Under the pieces are notes generated by a model that saw only the letters and a list, made by a program, of their open reading frames with translations, searched no databases and was not told where the DNA came from. A stretch of DNA of 33,635 nucleotides from Flavobacterium sp. Its GTDB lineage: Bacteria > Bacteroidota > Bacteroidia > Flavobacteriales > Flavobacteriaceae. Below are positions 31,394 through 33,635 of this stretch, piece by piece. Location: assembly GCA_030153045.1 (NCBI GenBank), contig JASLID010000051.1, positions 1 to 33,635 of the forward strand. Reading direction: 5' to 3'. A program made the position numbers and the translations under genes. The number at the start of each line of letters is the position of its first letter. Position 1 is the stretch's first letter.

Positions 31394-32498
31394 TTTCTAA
31401 AGAATTAATTGACATACAATCTACATTAAATTCCAAAGTAAAAACAGCACCACCATCTTCGGCATTTTTTAAGCTAATAATTCCGTTTTGCGCTTGTACA
31501 AATCCTTTTACGATAGATAATCCCAATCCAGTTCCGCCAGTTTTTGCGCTTTTAAATCGGTAAAATTTATCAAAGGCACGGTCAATCTCATCTTCAGGAA
31601 AACCATAGCCATCATCAGCAATAGTAATGATACATTTTTTGATTAAATCGATATGATGATCATAATCAACATCAACTCCATATTGTACTTTAATGGTAAT
31701 GTTGGCTCCTTTTGGAGTGTGTTGTGCGCAATTGTAAACCAAATTATAAATGATTTGTTCCATTAAACCATAATCCAATTTGAACAATGGTAAATTATCG
31801 TCGATGTGATACGCTATTTTATGGTCTTTGGTTTCTTCTGTTAAGCGATTACATACATTATAGATGATTTCTTTGACATCGCACCAATCTAATTTAGGTT
31901 GAATATAGCCAGATTCAAGTCGGGACATGTTTAATAGATTCTCCACTTGATAGTTCAGTTTCATAGAAGCCTTTTCAATTTCATTGTGTAATTTTTCTTG
32001 AGTTTCAGAAGATAAATGAACCTCTTTTTGCTGCAATGTATCTATCGAACCTAAAATAGCTGCAATAGGAGTTCGCAATTCGTGAGAAAGTGAATCCAAT
32101 AAAGTATTGTACAATTTCATCGTGCTCGCTCTGGTTTCGATGATATGAATGGCGCGTTGCATTCTTCTGAATTTATTCGTCAAAACCGCATTAATCAAAG
32201 CAATGATAAAGAACATCACTAATAAAAATGCATCTTCTGCATTGTCAATATGTAAAGTATAATAAGGCTTTATAAATAGATAATCCAATGCTAAAGCACT
32301 GAGTATAGCACCAACTAAAACTGGCTTTATTTCTAAAAAAATAGCCAGTAGCGAAACCACAACAAGTAATAAATACCCAACCACTTTATATTCGATAATA
32401 TCTCTTACGAACAAACAAAGTAATGACACAATGACAACAGAAAGTATACTGATAATATACTGACTTCTAGCTTTTTTATATTTGATAATACTTTTCAC
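31386..32498 (-). CDS. kdpD: Short KdpD-like sensor kinase lacking the N-terminal KdpD domain
   Basis: This 370-residue kinase has four closely spaced membrane helices (residues about 13-108, DUF4118-like, with LVGAILSALALDYLFIKPYYTLHI, a recognisable KdpD segment). The HisKA domain has H139 in LSHELRTPIAAILGSIDTL. The HATPase has 'LVYNCAQHTPKGANI', 'IADDGYGFP' and 'GGTGLGLSIVKGFVQAQNG'. Full-length KdpD is about 900 residues. The large cytosolic N-terminal half (KdpD domain with Walker-type ATP motif, and Usp domain) and the GAF part are absent. The frame opens cleanly at ATG 32498 just after a -7 element, so this is a naturally short form and not a fragment. It should still sense a membrane or K+ signal through the retained core, but probably with different inputs. 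Confidence 0.88.
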   Translation of the reverse strand: MKSIIKYKKARSQYIISILSVVIVSLLCLFVRDIIEYKVVGYLLLVVVSLLAIFLEIKPVLVGAILSALALDYLFIKPYYTLHIDNAEDAFLLVMFFIIALINAVLTNKFRRMQRAIHIIETRASTMKLYNTLLDSLSHELRTPIAAILGSIDTLQQKEVHLSSETQEKLHNEIEKASMKLNYQVENLLNMSRLESGYIQPKLDWCDVKEIIYNVCNRLTEETKDHKIAYHIDDNLPLFKLDYGLMEQIIYNLVYNCAQHTPKGANITIKVQYGVDVDYDHHIDLIKKCIITIADDGYGFPEDEIDRAFDKFYRFKSAKTGGTGLGLSIVKGFVQAQNGIISLKNAEDGGAVFTLEFNVDCMSINSLENE

Positions 32499-32517
32499 CT
32501 CTAACAGATTTACTCTG

Positions 32518-32525
32518 CAAAGTTA
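32518..32525 (-). promoter_or_regulatory. -7 element for the kdpD-kdpE unit
   Basis: The minus strand reads TAACTTTG followed by C, matching the extended Bacteroidetes -7 form TAnnTTTGC, 19 bases before the ATG at 32498. No clear -33 TTTG is seen. Confidence 0.5.
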
Positions 32526-32589
32526 AAGCATCTATTGTAAGTATTTTATAATATAAAAGTGGGAAAGTATAAAGATTTTATAAAGATTT

Positions 32590-33030
32590 TTATTTGATAC
32601 CTTTCCTTCTCGTATCAATAATGTGGATTATTTTCCAGACATTATTTTCTTTGAAAAACGTAAAAGCATTTACACCAGAGTGACTTAATTTTCCGTTAAC
32701 GTAGAATTCATAAGGCGTCCAAGCGTGCGCCATAGCACCATCGATTTGAACTTTATAGCTTAGGATTTTCTCTTCAAATTTCATATCAGCTGGAAAAGTG
32801 GAGAATGACTTATAAAATTCGGAAGCTTTTTCATCGACCAATTTGGTTCCTTTTGGACCTTCCATAATAGATTGTAAAATCATTGTAGAATGGCAAACCG
32901 ATTTGATTTTGACAGTGTCTTTGGCATGAAAACCTTCAAAAAAAGTTTTGACTGTCTTTTCAATTTCAGACTGTTGTGCATTCGCATTTAAAGCAAAACA
33001 AAAGATAAATAGAGCTACAAAATGTTTCAT
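32590..33030 (-). CDS. Secreted NTF2/SnoaL-like protein
   Basis: This 146-residue protein has a signal peptide (MKHFVALFIFCFALNANA|Q) with no lipobox cysteine. The rest is one NTF2-like domain: a first helix (SEIEKTVKTFFEGFHAKDTVKIKSVC), then strands including 'MKFEEKILSYKVQIDGAMAHAWTPYEFYVNGKLSHSGVNAFTFFKENNVWKIIHIIDTRRK'. The 'G.NAFTFFKENNVWKI.HI.DTRR' ending is characteristic of this subfamily. It is a distant relative of the lipoprotein at 2748-3242, but the two differ in length, anchoring and sequence. Function is unknown; the fold can bind small hydrophobic ligands. It runs divergently from panB across about 100 bases and lies behind kdpD, from which it has a separate gap of about 90 bases. 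Confidence 0.75.
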   Translation of the reverse strand: MKHFVALFIFCFALNANAQQSEIEKTVKTFFEGFHAKDTVKIKSVCHSTMILQSIMEGPKGTKLVDEKASEFYKSFSTFPADMKFEEKILSYKVQIDGAMAHAWTPYEFYVNGKLSHSGVNAFTFFKENNVWKIIHIIDTRRKGIK

Positions 33031-33131
33031 ATTTCAGATTTTTAAACTTAGCTTATTTGTATCATTAATCTAATATTTGTTACACTTTTATAGAATTTGT
33101 AGTACTTTTACACTTTAAAAATTTACACATT

Positions 33132-33635
33132 ATGTCTGTAGCCAAAAAAGATTACAAAAGAATTACCACCAAGTCTTTAATTGATATGAAAGCCAATGGA
33201 GAAAAGATATCGATGCTTACGGCATACGATTTTACCATGGCAAAAATTGTGGATTCGGCAGGTGTTGATGTAATTCTTGTGGGCGATTCTGCGAGTAATG
33301 TAATGGCCGGTCACGAAACAACTTTACCTATAACATTAGATCAGATGATTTATCATGCTTCGGGAGTGGTTCGTGCTGCAGAAAGAGCTTTGATTGTCGT
33401 TGATTTGCCTTTTGGATCGTATCAATCGGACTCTAAAGAAGCGCTTCGTTCTTCCATCAGAATTATGAAAGAAAGCGGAGGACATGCGGTGAAGTTAGAA
33501 GGTGGAAGAGAAATAAAAGAAAGCATCAAAAAGATATTAAACGCCGGAATTCCTGTTATGGGACATTTGGGACTTACTCCACAATCCATCTACAAATTCG
33601 GAACCTATACCGTTCGCGCCAAAGAAGAGGCCGAA
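33132..33635 (+). CDS. panB: 3-methyl-2-oxobutanoate hydroxymethyltransferase (3' end off window)
   Basis: The open frame runs 168 codons from the ATG at 33132 to the right edge; the family is about 265-275 residues, so roughly the last third is missing. The enzyme adds a hydroxymethyl group from methylenetetrahydrofolate to 2-oxoisovalerate, the first committed step toward pantothenate and coenzyme A. Visible motifs are SMLTAYDFTMAKIVDSAGVD, VGDSASNVMAGHETTLPI (D52 a metal ligand), DLPFGSYQ (D91 a metal ligand), and KLEGG (K121 and E123 in the active site). GIPVMGHLGLTPQS follows. All active-site residues expected in this part are present. An A+T-rich leader precedes the start. Confidence 0.96.
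   Translation, partial: MSVAKKDYKRITTKSLIDMKANGEKISMLTAYDFTMAKIVDSAGVDVILVGDSASNVMAGHETTLPITLDQMIYHASGVVRAAERALIVVDLPFGSYQSDSKEALRSSIRIMKESGGHAVKLEGGREIKESIKKILNAGIPVMGHLGLTPQSIYKFGTYTVRAKEEAE

Noticed and set aside
1..33635. CRISPR arrays, tRNA or rRNA genes, insertion sequences or prophage genes
   Set aside because: Reading through all intergenic spaces I saw no regularly spaced repeats, no tRNA-like cloverleaf, no rRNA stretch and no transposase or integrase-like ORF. A tRNAscan or HMM search was not possible, so very small or degraded elements could be missed.

Overview
The window looks like a chromosomal segment from a Flavobacteriaceae bacterium, most likely Flavobacterium or a close relative. 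The DNA is A+T-rich and coding density is high. Several secreted proteins end in type IX secretion (T9SS) sorting domains (IYPNP start, VKKIIIN-type end). Lipoproteins carry Bacteroidetes-style signals. Many genes are preceded by a Bacteroidetes -7 element (TAnnTTTG) rather than a sigma70 -10 box, and clear Shine-Dalgarno sequences are rare. No tRNA, rRNA, CRISPR array, transposase or phage gene was recognised.

Layout. (1) 1-2460, minus strand: a membrane-anchored AraC-type regulator, a DUF6134-like exported protein and a CPBP-type intramembrane protease cut by the left edge. A 19-bp tandem direct repeat lies between the regulator and the second gene. (2) 2700-5600, minus: an NTF2-like lipoprotein, a small ABM-like protein and dihydrolipoyl dehydrogenase, each followed by a near-identical hairpin. 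(3) 5884-7098: an RsmB-type rRNA cytosine methyltransferase. (4) 7231-15166, plus: a secreted-enzyme island of three endonuclease I paralogues of growing domain complexity (400, 613 and 847 aa) and an S8 protease. (5) 15253-18924: single-chain purL, convergent with a TPR-type hybrid histidine kinase. (6) 21386-22796: an EamA transporter and a lipocalin-like lipoprotein. (7) 22879-25387, minus: an LTA-synthase-like sulfatase-fold enzyme and a membrane-anchored dual-specificity-type phosphatase, one base apart. (8) 25512-27550: Fe-S L-serine deaminase and a COQ4-like protein. (9) 27547-32498, minus: a potassium locus of short KdpD-like kinase, KdpE-like regulator, Kup transporter and porin. (10) 32590-end: a secreted NTF2-like protein divergent from panB, which is cut by the right edge.

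How the genes fit together. The nuclease/protease island suggests extracellular DNA and protein scavenging through the T9SS. The Kdp-type two-component genes next to Kup, with no kdpFABC genes visible here, suggest K+-responsive control of a different transporter. purL, lpd, sdaA, rsmB and panB are core metabolism. I did not find a clearly new multi-gene system. The points most worth checking are the Kup/KdpDE locus, the COQ4-like gene in a lineage expected to use menaquinone, the AraC-adjacent direct repeat, and the 57-bp identical 3' ends of two otherwise diverged nuclease genes.
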